From the NCBI RefSeq assembly GCF_024460475.1, contig NZ_JANFYN010000057.1, positions 1 to 12,295 of the forward strand: a stretch of DNA of 12,295 bases, in the 5' to 3' direction. The notes below the pieces were generated by a model that worked only from the letters and a program-made list of their open reading frames with translations, made no database searches and was not told where the DNA came from. This DNA comes from Holdemanella sp. MSK.7.32 (lineage in GTDB: Bacteria > Bacillota_I > Bacilli_A > Erysipelotrichales > Erysipelotrichaceae). Shown here piece after piece: positions 5,642-12,295 of this stretch. Positions within the stretch are counted from its first letter, which is position 1. Each line of letters opens with the position of its first letter. The translations under genes and the position numbers were made by a program.

Positions 5642-5743
5642 GCATGCGAAAATAGGTTCTGAAAAGAGCCTATATTTAATGGATGGGCAAGACCCACCCG
5701 GCTTCGTTTGCTTGGAAATTGAAAATTTTGAAAGGAGGATCTT
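5642..5743 (+). promoter_or_regulatory. Structured 5' leader of rpsL
   Basis: The ~100-nt leader holds a 9-bp hairpin capped by a GAAA tetraloop (5652-5660 with 5665-5673, one G-U pair) and a second GC-rich hairpin, GG(a)TGGG with CCCACC (5681-5687 with 5693-5698), a CAAGA loop and one bulged A. There is no T run, so it is not a terminator. It looks like a translational control or protein-binding leader; no named leader family was recognised. Confidence 0.5.
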
Positions 5744-6157
5744 ATGCCTACAATCAACCAGTTGATTCGTAAAGGTCGTAAGGCCAGTCAAAACGTTTCA
5801 AAGTCTCCAGCTTTGAACCGTGGTTACAACTCATTGCAGTCTAAACCAACAAACCAATCAAGTCCACAAAAACGTGGAGTTTGTACTCGTGTTGGTACTA
5901 TGACACCTAAGAAACCAAACTCAGCACTTCGTAAATATGCGCGTGTTCGTTTAAGTAATGGTATGGAAGTTACAGCTTACATTCCAGGTATCGGACACAA
6001 CTTACAGGAACACAGTGTTGTATTGATTCGTGGTGGACGTGTTAAAGACTTACCAGGTGTTCGTTACCACATCGTTCGTGGAACTTTGGACTGTGCTGGT
6101 GTAAATGACCGTAAACAATCTCGTTCATTATACGGAACAAAAAGACCTAAGAAATAG
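5744..6157 (+). CDS. rpsL: 30S ribosomal protein S12
   Basis: S12 sits at the decoding centre and monitors codon-anticodon pairing. It has 137 residues, the Gram-positive length. The motif TPKKPNSALRK (54-64) carries K56, and GGRVKDLPGVRYH (97-109) carries K101; these are the two lysines whose replacement gives streptomycin resistance in B. subtilis. Both are wild type here. D102 is the residue methylthiolated by RimO in E. coli. C47, in the sequence GVCTRV, sits near the canonical rRNA-contact loop. AAGGAGG (5732-5738) is 5 nt from the ATG. First gene of the str operon; rpsG follows after 25 nt. Confidence 0.98.
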   Translation: MPTINQLIRKGRKASQNVSKSPALNRGYNSLQSKPTNQSSPQKRGVCTRVGTMTPKKPNSALRKYARVRLSNGMEVTAYIPGIGHNLQEHSVVLIRGGRVKDLPGVRYHIVRGTLDCAGVNDRKQSRSLYGTKRPKK

Positions 6158-6182
6158 ATCAATCGTGAAAGGAGGAAATTAG

Positions 6183-6653
6183 ATGCCTAGAAAAGGACAC
6201 ATTGCGAAACGTGACGTACTAGTCGACCCAATTTATAACTCTAAGTTGGTTACTCGTTTGATCAACAAAATCATGATTGATGGTAAAAAAGGGGTTGCAC
6301 AAACTATTTTGTACAACGCGTTTGAAATCGTAGAAGTAAAAACAGGAAAAGCACCAATGGAGGTTTTCGAACAAGCTTTAGAAAACGTTATGCCTCAATT
6401 GGAATTGAAAGTTAGACGTGTAGGTGGAGCCAACTACCAAGTACCAGTTGAAGTAAGCGACGAACGTCGTTTGACTTTAGGACTTCGTTGGATCGTAAAC
6501 TACGCACGTTTACGTAACGAAAAAACAATGGAACAGAGATTAGCAGCTGAAATTATCGATGCTTCTAATGGAACTGGTGCCAGTGTTAAAAAACGTGAAG
6601 ACACTCACAAAATGGCAGAAGCTAACAAGGCTTATGCTCACTACCGTTGGTAA
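6183..6653 (+). CDS. rpsG: 30S ribosomal protein S7
   Basis: S7 nucleates assembly of the 30S head and lines the E site. It has 156 residues, typical length. MPRKGHIAKRDVLVDPIYNSKLVTRLIN-type N-terminus, the beta-hairpin YQVPVEV (83-89) that contacts E-site tRNA, and the C-terminal KKREDTHKMAEANKAYAHYRW helix are all conserved. A strong SD, GAAAGGAGG, lies at 6167-6175. fusA follows after 18 nt. In E. coli S7 represses the str mRNA in the rpsL-rpsG gap; the gap here is only 25 nt with no comparable structure, so that mechanism is unlikely in this organism. Confidence 0.98.
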   Translation: MPRKGHIAKRDVLVDPIYNSKLVTRLINKIMIDGKKGVAQTILYNAFEIVEVKTGKAPMEVFEQALENVMPQLELKVRRVGGANYQVPVEVSDERRLTLGLRWIVNYARLRNEKTMEQRLAAEIIDASNGTGASVKKREDTHKMAEANKAYAHYRW

Positions 6654-6671
6654 GAGAAGGAGTAAAGAAAT

Positions 6672-8768
6672 ATGGCTAGAGAATATGCTTTACACGAAAC
6701 TCGTAACATCGGTATCATGGCTCACATCGATGCCGGAAAAACAACAACAACAGAACGTATTCTTTACTACTCTGGTGTAAATCACAAGATTGGTGAAACA
6801 CACGATGGAGCTAGTACAATGGACTGGATGGAGCAAGAACAAGAACGTGGTATCACTATCACTTCTGCTGCTACAACAGCTCACTGGAGAAAGACAGACG
6901 GAACTGGTAAAGAATGCCGTATCAATATCATCGATACACCAGGCCACGTAGACTTCACAGTAGAAGTTGAACGTAGTTTACGTGTATTAGATGGTGCCGT
7001 AACAGTATTAGATGCCAAAGCAGGTGTTGAACCTCAGACTGAAACAGTTTGGCGTCAAGCTACTGAATATAACGTTCCACGCATTGTATTCTGTAACAAA
7101 ATGGATGCTACAGGTGCTGACTTCTTAATGTCATGCAATACAATCATCGATCGTTTAGGAGCTAAATCTTGTCCAATTCAGTTACCAATCGGTGCTGAAT
7201 CAGACTTCGAAGCTATCATTGATATCATCAAGAGAAAAGCTTACGAATTTAGTGGAGATTATGGTCGTGTAATCACTGAAATCCCAGTTCCAGAAGATAT
7301 GGTAGATCTTATGGAAGAATACCGTGCTAAATTATTAGATTATTTAGCAGATTATGATGAAGATTTCATGATGCAAGTATTAGAAGGTGAAGAACCTTCA
7401 ATCGAAGAAATCAAACGTGTATTACGTATTGCTGTATGTAATGGTGACTTCTTCCCAGTATTATGTGGATCTGCATATAAGAACAAAGGTGTTCAATTAG
7501 TATTGGATGCAGTAGTAGATTACTTACCAAGTCCATTAGATGTACCTTCAATTAAGGGTACTACATTAGATGGAGAACCAGATGTTCGTCACCCTGGTGA
7601 TGATCAACCATTCTCAGCATTAGCATTTAAAATCGCTACAGACCCATTCGTTGGAAAATTATCTTTCTTCCGTGTTTATTCAGGTACTGCTACAGCAGGA
7701 AGCTATGTATTAAACTCAACTAAAGATAAAAAAGAACGTTTTGGACGTATCGTTCAGATGCATGCCAATGCACGTAAAGAAATCACTGAAGTTTATTCAG
7801 GTGATATCGCTGCTGCTGTTGGTTTAAAGGTTACTACAACAGGTGATACATTGTGTGATGAAGATCACCCAATCATCCTTGAATCTATGGAATTCCCTGA
7901 ACCAGTAATCGAATTGTCTTTGGAACCAAAAACTAAAGCTGACCAAGACAAAATGGGATTGGCTCTTGCAAAACTTGCAGAAGAAGACCCTACTTTCAAA
8001 ACATATACAAACGAAGAAACAGGACAAACAATTATTGCCGGTGTAGGTGAACTTCACTTGGATATCATTGTTGACCGTTTACGTCGTGAATTTAAAGTTG
8101 AAGCAAATGTTGGACAACCACAAGTTGCTTACCGTGAAACAATTCGTCAGGCTGCTGATTGTGAAGGAAAATATATCCGTCAGTCAGGTGGTCGTGGACA
8201 ATATGGTCACGTATGGATCAAATTCGAACCAAACGAAGGAAAAGGATTTGAATTCGTTGATGCTATCGTTGGTGGTAGCGTGCCTAGAGAATATATCAAA
8301 CCAACTCAAGAAGGTTTGGAAGCAGCATTGGAAAATGGTATGATTGCAGGTTACCCAGTAATCGATATCAAAGCTACATTATTTGATGGATCATACCACG
8401 ATGTCGACTCTAGTGAAATGGCTTATAAGATTGCCGCTAGTATGGCATTGAAAGAAGCCGGAAAGAAATGTAAACCTGCTATTCTAGAACCAATCATGTT
8501 CGTAGAAGTAACTGCACCAAGTGAATACTTAGGTAGCGTTATGGGTGACATTTCAAGTCGTCGTGGACAAATCACTGAACAGGAAGAACGTGGAAATGCC
8601 ATTATCGTTCGTGCACATGTTCCATTATCAGAAATGTTCGGATATGTTACAGACTTACGTAGCTTTACTCAGGGACGTGGAAACTACTCTATGAAGTTCG
8701 ACCACTACTCAGAAGTTCCAAAGAGTATTGCAGAAAAAATTATTAAAGAGAATTCAAACGAAAACTAG
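6672..8768 (+). CDS. fusA: Elongation factor G
   Basis: EF-G is the GTPase that drives tRNA-mRNA translocation and, with RRF, ribosome recycling. It has 698 residues (B. subtilis 692). GTPase motifs in order: P-loop AHIDAGKT (17-24), switch I RGITIT (59-64), DTPGH (88-92) with catalytic H92, NKMD (142-145) and GSA (266-268). Domains II-V follow, with GVGELHLDII in domain III, QSGGRGQYGHV in domain IV and the domain V segment PSEYLGSVMGDISSRRG near the C-terminus. AAGGAG (6657-6662) is 9 nt from the ATG. There is no sign of the loss-of-function or duplication seen in EF-G2 paralogues, and the operon position marks it as the canonical copy. A 10-bp inverted repeat spans its stop codon. Confidence 0.98.
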   Translation: MAREYALHETRNIGIMAHIDAGKTTTTERILYYSGVNHKIGETHDGASTMDWMEQEQERGITITSAATTAHWRKTDGTGKECRINIIDTPGHVDFTVEVERSLRVLDGAVTVLDAKAGVEPQTETVWRQATEYNVPRIVFCNKMDATGADFLMSCNTIIDRLGAKSCPIQLPIGAESDFEAIIDIIKRKAYEFSGDYGRVITEIPVPEDMVDLMEEYRAKLLDYLADYDEDFMMQVLEGEEPSIEEIKRVLRIAVCNGDFFPVLCGSAYKNKGVQLVLDAVVDYLPSPLDVPSIKGTTLDGEPDVRHPGDDQPFSALAFKIATDPFVGKLSFFRVYSGTATAGSYVLNSTKDKKERFGRIVQMHANARKEITEVYSGDIAAAVGLKVTTTGDTLCDEDHPIILESMEFPEPVIELSLEPKTKADQDKMGLALAKLAEEDPTFKTYTNEETGQTIIAGVGELHLDIIVDRLRREFKVEANVGQPQVAYRETIRQAADCEGKYIRQSGGRGQYGHVWIKFEPNEGKGFEFVDAIVGGSVPREYIKPTQEGLEAALENGMIAGYPVIDIKATLFDGSYHDVDSSEMAYKIAASMALKEAGKKCKPAILEPIMFVEVTAPSEYLGSVMGDISSRRGQITEQEERGNAIIVRAHVPLSEMFGYVTDLRSFTQGRGNYSMKFDHYSEVPKSIAEKIIKENSNEN

Positions 8769-8782
8769 TTGATTTTCGTTTG
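8755..8782 (+). repeat. 10-bp inverted repeat across the fusA stop codon
   Basis: CAAACGAAAA (8755-8764) and TTTTCGTTTG (8773-8782) are perfect complements with an 8-nt loop that contains the fusA stop. No T run follows, so full termination is unlikely. It overlaps the candidate -35 box of tuf and may be an RNA processing or stabilising hairpin. Confidence 0.7.
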
Positions 8783-8797
8783 GTTCTGAAATACAAT
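8769..8797 (+). promoter_or_regulatory. Candidate internal promoter for tuf
   Basis: TTGATT (8769-8774), 17-bp spacer and TACAAT (8792-8797, 5/6). The predicted start is near 8804. The -10 box sits in the first arm of a 7-bp inverted repeat, ATACAAT (8791-8797) with ATTGTAT (8802-8808). Extra transcription of tuf would fit the known excess of EF-Tu over EF-G. Confidence 0.5.
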
Positions 8798-8840
8798 ATT
8801 TATTGTATGAAATATGTTAGCATTTAGGAGGAAATTATAA

Positions 8841-10025
8841 ATGGCTAAGGAAAAATTTGACAGAAGTAAAACTCACGTTAATATTGGTACTATCGGTCAC
8901 GTTGACCACGGTAAAACAACATTAACAGCAGCTATTACAACAGTATTAGCTAAAAAAGGTATGGCTAAAGCTGAAGCTTATGACCAAATCGATGGTGCTC
9001 CAGAAGAAAAAGAACGTGGAATCACTATCAACACTGCACACGTTGAATACCAAACAGAAAAACGTCACTATGCACACGTTGACTGTCCAGGCCACGCCGA
9101 TTATGTAAAAAACATGATCACTGGTGCTGCTCAGATGGACGGAGCAATCTTAGTAGTTGCTGCATCTGATGGACCTATGCCTCAAACACGTGAACACATC
9201 TTGTTAGCACGTCAGGTAGGTGTTAAATATATCGTTGTTTACTTAAACAAATGCGATATGGTTGATGATGAAGAATTAATCGACTTAGTAGAAATGGAAG
9301 TTCGTGAATTATTAAACGAATACGGATTCGACGGTGACGAAACTCCAGTTATCCGTGGATCAGCTTTAAAAGCTCTTGAAGGAGATCCTAAATACGAAGA
9401 ATCAATCTACGAATTGATGAATGCTGTTGATACTTGGATTCCAGATCCAGCTCGTGAAATGGATAAACCATTCTTGATGGCAGTCGAAGACGTTATGACA
9501 ATTTCTGGTCGTGGTACAGTAGCTACAGGACGTGTTGAACGTGGTCAAGCTCACTTAAACGACGAAGTTGAAATCGTTGGTATCAAAGACACTCAAAAAA
9601 CAGTATTAACTGGTTTGGAAATGTTCCACAAACAATTAGACGTTGCTGAAGCAGGTGACAACATTGGTGCATTGTTACGTGGTATTGCACGTGACCAAAT
9701 CCAACGTGGACAAGTATTAGCTAAACCTGGAAGTGTACACCCTCACACTAAATTTAAAGCACAAGTTTATGTTTTAACTAAAGAAGAAGGTGGACGTCAC
9801 ACTCCATTCGTTTCTAACTACCGTCCTCAATTCTACTTCCGTACAACTGACGTTACAGGTGTAATCACATTGCCAGAAGGAACTGACATGGTAATGCCTG
9901 GTGACAACGTTGTTATGAACGTTGAATTGATCGCTCCAATCGCTATCGAAACTGGTACTAAGTTCTCTATCCGTGAAGGTGGACACACTGTAGGTGCTGG
10001 TAACGTTACTGAAATTGACGCTTAA
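8841..10025 (+). CDS. tuf: Elongation factor Tu
   Basis: EF-Tu delivers aminoacyl-tRNA to the A site as a GTP complex. It has 394 residues, the normal length. Motifs: P-loop GHVDHGKT (19-26), switch I RGITI (59-63) with T62, DCPGH (81-85) with catalytic H85, NKCD (136-139) and SAL (174-176). Domain II begins after DTWIPDP, and domain III contains RPQFYFRTTDVTG, the region where kirromycin-type antibiotic contacts lie; nothing there looks altered. AGGAGG (8826-8831) is 9 nt from the ATG. Last gene of the str operon, 72 bp after fusA and with its own putative promoter. Codon use is extremely biased (CGT, GGT, GTT), consistent with top-level expression. Confidence 0.99.
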   Translation: MAKEKFDRSKTHVNIGTIGHVDHGKTTLTAAITTVLAKKGMAKAEAYDQIDGAPEEKERGITINTAHVEYQTEKRHYAHVDCPGHADYVKNMITGAAQMDGAILVVAASDGPMPQTREHILLARQVGVKYIVVYLNKCDMVDDEELIDLVEMEVRELLNEYGFDGDETPVIRGSALKALEGDPKYEESIYELMNAVDTWIPDPAREMDKPFLMAVEDVMTISGRGTVATGRVERGQAHLNDEVEIVGIKDTQKTVLTGLEMFHKQLDVAEAGDNIGALLRGIARDQIQRGQVLAKPGSVHPHTKFKAQVYVLTKEEGGRHTPFVSNYRPQFYFRTTDVTGVITLPEGTDMVMPGDNVVMNVELIAPIAIETGTKFSIREGGHTVGAGNVTEIDA

Positions 10026-10041
10026 TTAAACTTATAAAAAC

Positions 10042-10077
10042 AAAGGACTGATACGTTTTTGTATCGGTCTTTTTTTA
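10042..10077 (+). terminator. Intrinsic terminator of the str operon
   Basis: AAAGGACTGATAC (10042-10054) pairs with GTATCGGTCTTT (10061-10072) with one bulged G and one G-U pair, followed by T to 10076. Confidence 0.9.
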
Positions 10078-10092
10078 TCTCAAAATGAAAGA

Positions 10093-10119
10093 AATGTAAA
10101 TACAATGTAAATAATTACA
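10093..10119 (+). repeat. Tandem 10-bp direct repeat and inverted repeat upstream of metY
   Basis: AATGTAAATA occurs at 10093-10102 and 10104-10113, exactly 11 bp apart. Overlapping it is the inverted repeat TGTAA ataa TTACA (10106-10119), which ends 7 bp before the -35 box. One-turn phasing next to -35 is the geometry of an activator site; the binding protein is unknown. Confidence 0.5.
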
Positions 10120-10126
10120 CTTATCG

Positions 10127-10155
10127 TTGACATTATAATTATTTTAGTTTATCAT
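10127..10155 (+). promoter_or_regulatory. Promoter of the O-acetylhomoserine sulfhydrylase gene
   Basis: TTGACA (10127-10132), 17-bp spacer and TATCAT (10150-10155, 5/6). The predicted start near 10162 leaves a leader of ~34 nt, too short for a T-box or SAM riboswitch. Confidence 0.75.
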
Positions 10156-10195
10156 ACAAAACATATAAGAATGGTATGAATTAAGGAGAATGATT

Positions 10196-11503
10196 ATGAC
10201 AAAAATAACTAGAAATCAGCGAAATTTTAAATTTGAAACATTACAACTTCATGTAGGACAAGAACAAGCAGATCCAACAACTGACGCACGTGCAGTGCCA
10301 ATTTATCAAACATCATCTTATGTGTTCAGAAATTGTGATCATGCAGCAGCACGTTTTGGATTGAGTGATGCAGGAAATATTTATGGGCGTTTAACGAATC
10401 CAACTGAGGATGTATTTGAAAAGCGTATAGCGGCTCTTGAAGGTGGTGTAGCTGCGTTAGCCGTAGCATCGGGTGCAGCGGCTGTTACATACACAATATT
10501 AAATTTAGCTCAAAATGGCGACAATATTGTTTCAGCCAAAAATATATATGGCGGTTCATTTAATTTATTTGAACATACTTTACCTCAATATGGGATTGAA
10601 ACAAACTTTGTAGATATTTTTAATGAAGAAGAAGTTGAAAGTGCTATTAATGAAAAGACAAAGGCTTTGTATATTGAAACATTAGGAAATCCAAATTCTG
10701 ATGTAGTAGATATCGAATCAGTTGCAAAGATTGCTCATAAACATAAAATTCCATTAGTAGTGGATAATACATTCGCTACACCTTATTTAGTAAGACCAAT
10801 CGAATATGGAGCTGATATTGTTGTTCATTCAGCTACAAAATTTATTGGTGGTCACGGAACTAGTATTGGTGGTGTTATCGTTGATGGAGGAAAATTTGAT
10901 TGGGAAGCTAGTGGAAAATTCGATTCACTGACTAAGCCAAATCCAAGCTATCATGGCATTAGTTTTACACAAACATGTGGAGCTGCAGCATTCGTCACTA
11001 AGGTGCGTGCAATTCTTTTAAGAGACACAGGAGCTACGGTTTCTCCTTTCAATGCATTCTTATTTTTGCAAGGGTTAGAAACATTATCCTTACGTGTAGA
11101 GCGTCATGCTTATAACGCATTAAAAGTCATCGAATATTTGAATAATCATCCTCAAGTAGAAAGTGTATCTCATCCTAGCGTTTCTAAAGATCCTAAGCAA
11201 CAAGAATTGTATAAAAAATATTTTCCTAATGGAGGAGGTTCTATCTTCACATTTGATATTAAGGGAGATGCACAAAAAGCTAAAGACTTTATTGATAATC
11301 TAGAATTATTCTCTTTATTGGCAAATGTTGCAGATGTTAAATCGTTAGTGATTCATCCGGCAACAACAACACATTCACAATGTACAGAAGAAGAGTTACT
11401 AGATCAGGGTATTCGTCCTAATACAATTCGTTTAAGTATTGGATGTGAAAACATCGATGATATTATTCAAGATTTGGATGAAGCATTTAAAGCTGTTGCA
11501 TAA
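10196..11503 (+). CDS. metY: O-acetylhomoserine sulfhydrylase (PLP-dependent)
   Basis: Predicted to make homocysteine from O-acetylhomoserine and sulfide, giving direct sulfur assimilation into methionine. It is a Cys/Met-metabolism fold-type I PLP enzyme of 435 residues, longer than MetB/MetC-type enzymes (~380) and typical for MetY. Key sites: YGRLTNPT (63-70) phosphate-binding, ASGAAA (91-96), D190 in DNTFATPY contacting the pyridine nitrogen, and the Schiff-base lysine K215 in HSATKF. The C-terminal RLSIGCENIDDIIQDL (412-427) closes the domain. ATG 10190 lies 1 nt from the SD, while ATG 10196 is 7 nt from AAGGAG (10183-10188), so the latter was chosen. A single-gene unit between two terminators. 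A methionine gamma-lyase or another member of the family is possible but fits the length less well. Confidence 0.92.
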   Translation: MTKITRNQRNFKFETLQLHVGQEQADPTTDARAVPIYQTSSYVFRNCDHAAARFGLSDAGNIYGRLTNPTEDVFEKRIAALEGGVAALAVASGAAAVTYTILNLAQNGDNIVSAKNIYGGSFNLFEHTLPQYGIETNFVDIFNEEEVESAINEKTKALYIETLGNPNSDVVDIESVAKIAHKHKIPLVVDNTFATPYLVRPIEYGADIVVHSATKFIGGHGTSIGGVIVDGGKFDWEASGKFDSLTKPNPSYHGISFTQTCGAAAFVTKVRAILLRDTGATVSPFNAFLFLQGLETLSLRVERHAYNALKVIEYLNNHPQVESVSHPSVSKDPKQQELYKKYFPNGGGSIFTFDIKGDAQKAKDFIDNLELFSLLANVADVKSLVIHPATTTHSQCTEEELLDQGIRPNTIRLSIGCENIDDIIQDLDEAFKAVA

Positions 11504-11505
11504 TC

Positions 11506-11535
11506 AATAAAAAGCCAGAAATCTGGCTTTTTATT
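11506..11535. terminator. Bidirectional intrinsic terminator after metY
   Basis: A perfect 14-bp inverted repeat, 11506-11519 with 11522-11535, with GCCAGA/TCTGGC at its core and A5/T5 flanks. It begins 3 bp after the metY stop codon. Confidence 0.9.
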
Positions 11536-11538
11536 ATG

Positions 11539-11598
11539 CTAGAATAATTTATAAATGTGCTAATAAAGTGAATTTATTTTTTGGTAGAATTATTCTAG
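11539..11598 (+). repeat. 11-bp inverted repeat in front of the pseudogene
   Basis: CTAGAATAATT (11539-11549) and AATTATTCTAG (11588-11598) are perfect complements 38 bp apart. The right copy is itself part of a palindrome, TAGAAT t ATTCTA (11585-11597). It may be a relic of the regulatory region of the broken gene. Confidence 0.5.
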
Positions 11599-11618
11599 TG
11601 TTTGAAAGGAGGGCATGA

Positions 11619-11987
11619 GTGAACAAAAAAATTACGTTTTTTAGTGCATACAATAGGAATGGTTGTGTTAACGTTAGGTTTGACTTTGAACACACTGGCA
11701 AATCTAGGCGTCTCCCCAATAATATAAGTACTCTATAGTATTTCACAGATTACAAGATTAAATTTTATCAATATAACTTTTATGGTTTACGCTATATTTG
11801 TAGCTGTACAACTAGCTATTCATATACAATTAAAAAATAACAGAATTATATCTGATTTATTGCGATTGCAATAAAGTTTAATATTGAGACATTTATTGCT
11901 CATCTAATTGTTGGTATTAGTAGGGTAATAGCCATATTTCATCATGTTTTTGAAGCATAGATTGAAGATTTAACTAGTGATTTATAA
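11619..11987 (+). pseudogene. Decayed YczE/DUF6198-like membrane protein gene
   Basis: A strong SD (AAAGGAGGG, 11605-11613) precedes GTG 11619, but the reading frame is broken. After VNKKITFF the frame must shift within the T6 run (11637-11642) to continue as VHTIGMVVLTLGLTLNTLAN, then LGVSPII, a TAA stop, and SISQITRLNFINITFMVYAIF. This hydrophobic pattern with xLGVSPI resembles the first transmembrane helices of YczE/YitT-type proteins. More stops follow. A late frame reads VIAIFHHVFEA, resembling the C-terminal end, so about half of a ~200-residue protein seems deleted. Family assignment is from memory of the motif pattern; the broken state is directly visible. The decay is old, with at least two frameshifts and several stops. 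Confidence 0.65.
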
Positions 11988-12035
11988 ACGACATCTACAA
12001 GTTTTCTTTTAAAAATGGCATTGTAAGCGTATACA

Positions 12036-12096
12036 GTAAAAAAGATGAAAAAAAATAAAAAAAACATTTGACGAAGTGGGAAGTATTTGGTAATAT
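12036..12096 (+). promoter_or_regulatory. Ribosomal RNA operon promoter with A-tract UP-like element
   Basis: TTGACG (12068-12073), 17-bp spacer and TAATAT (12091-12096), immediately downstream of ~30 bp of A-tracts (12036-12066) placed like an UP element. The predicted start is G12103, so the transcript would begin with GTP, the feature that links rRNA synthesis to GTP level in B. subtilis. Only one promoter is seen. Confidence 0.7.
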
Positions 12097-12102
12097 AGAT
12101 GA

Positions 12103-12221
12103 GCACTGCTGAGGTGCACATGATCTTTGAAAACTGAACAGGAAATAAAATAAAAACTAAAACGTCAATTTCGAAACAAACAATTGTAAAGAAAGATGTC
12201 AGAGACATCTAAGAGCTAAAT
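12103..12221 (+). promoter_or_regulatory. rRNA leader with boxA-like antitermination element
   Basis: The leader holds a small GCAC/GTGC hairpin (12103-12106 with 12114-12117), then TGATCTTTGA (12121-12130) followed by AAACTGAAC, the boxA-like stretch conserved ahead of Firmicute 16S genes (compare TGCTCTTTGAAAACT). A 7-bp hairpin AGATGTC aga GACATCT (12194-12210) lies just before mature 16S. It should recruit Nus factors and guide 5' processing. Confidence 0.7.

Positions 12222-12295
<74 letters not shown>

Noticed and set aside
11549..11746. Minus-strand open frame opposite the pseudogene
   Set aside because: No SD or family motif; it runs over the metY-side inverted repeat and the plus-strand relic explains the sequence better.
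11942..12208. Minus-strand hydrophobic open frame of 88 residues
   Set aside because: It runs through the rRNA promoter and leader. The phenylalanine-rich segment is just the complement of the A-tract UP element, and no SD is present.

Overview
The window reads as chromosomal DNA of a low-GC Gram-positive bacterium. The class Erysipelotrichia (family Erysipelotrichaceae or a close relative) is the best guess. Reasons: strong AGGAGG ribosome binding sites, AT-rich intergenic DNA, Firmicute-type ribosomal protein leaders, the first ~74 bases of a 16S rRNA gene (GGATGAACGCTGGCGGCATGCC type), and an L11 protein with a four-residue gap that I associate with the Mollicutes/Erysipelotrichia branch. 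Genus and species cannot be settled from the sequence alone.

Layout. (1) 1-960: a minus-strand choline/ethanolamine kinase-like gene with its own terminator and a promoter that would start transcription exactly on the ATG. (2) 961-2236: a divergent two-gene unit made of a small MerR-type regulator and a tyrosine/aspartate-rich lipoprotein with an 11-residue repeat. It is fronted by a MerR-type promoter with a 19-bp spacer carrying a palindrome, and closed by a strong terminator. (3) 2237-4636: rplK-rplA (L11, L1) behind a predicted L1-binding leader, then rplJ-rplL (L10, L7/L12) behind a separate promoter and a classical L10 attenuator leader, ending in a terminator. (4) 4672-5549: a convergent Cof-type HAD phosphatase gene. 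(5) 5600-10077: the str operon rpsL-rpsG-fusA-tuf (S12, S7, EF-G, EF-Tu), with an additional putative promoter in front of tuf, ending in a terminator. (6) 10093-11535: O-acetylhomoserine sulfhydrylase (metY) as a single-gene unit. (7) 11536-12000: a decayed YczE/DUF6198-like membrane protein pseudogene. (8) 12036-12295: an rRNA promoter, a leader with a boxA-like element, and the 5' end of 16S rRNA, cut by the window edge.

Most of the window is translation machinery: the L1 and L7/L12 stalk proteins, the decoding-centre protein S12, S7, and the two GTPases that work on the stalk. Each module shows its own control point (L1 leader, L10 attenuator, rpsL leader, tuf promoter). The layout departs from the usual Firmicute order: secE-nusG are not upstream of rplK, rpoB-rpoC are not between rplL and rpsL, and the S10 operon does not follow tuf. 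The most novel-looking element is the MerR/hendecad-lipoprotein pair. The rest is mostly well-known biology with several regulatory details worth testing.
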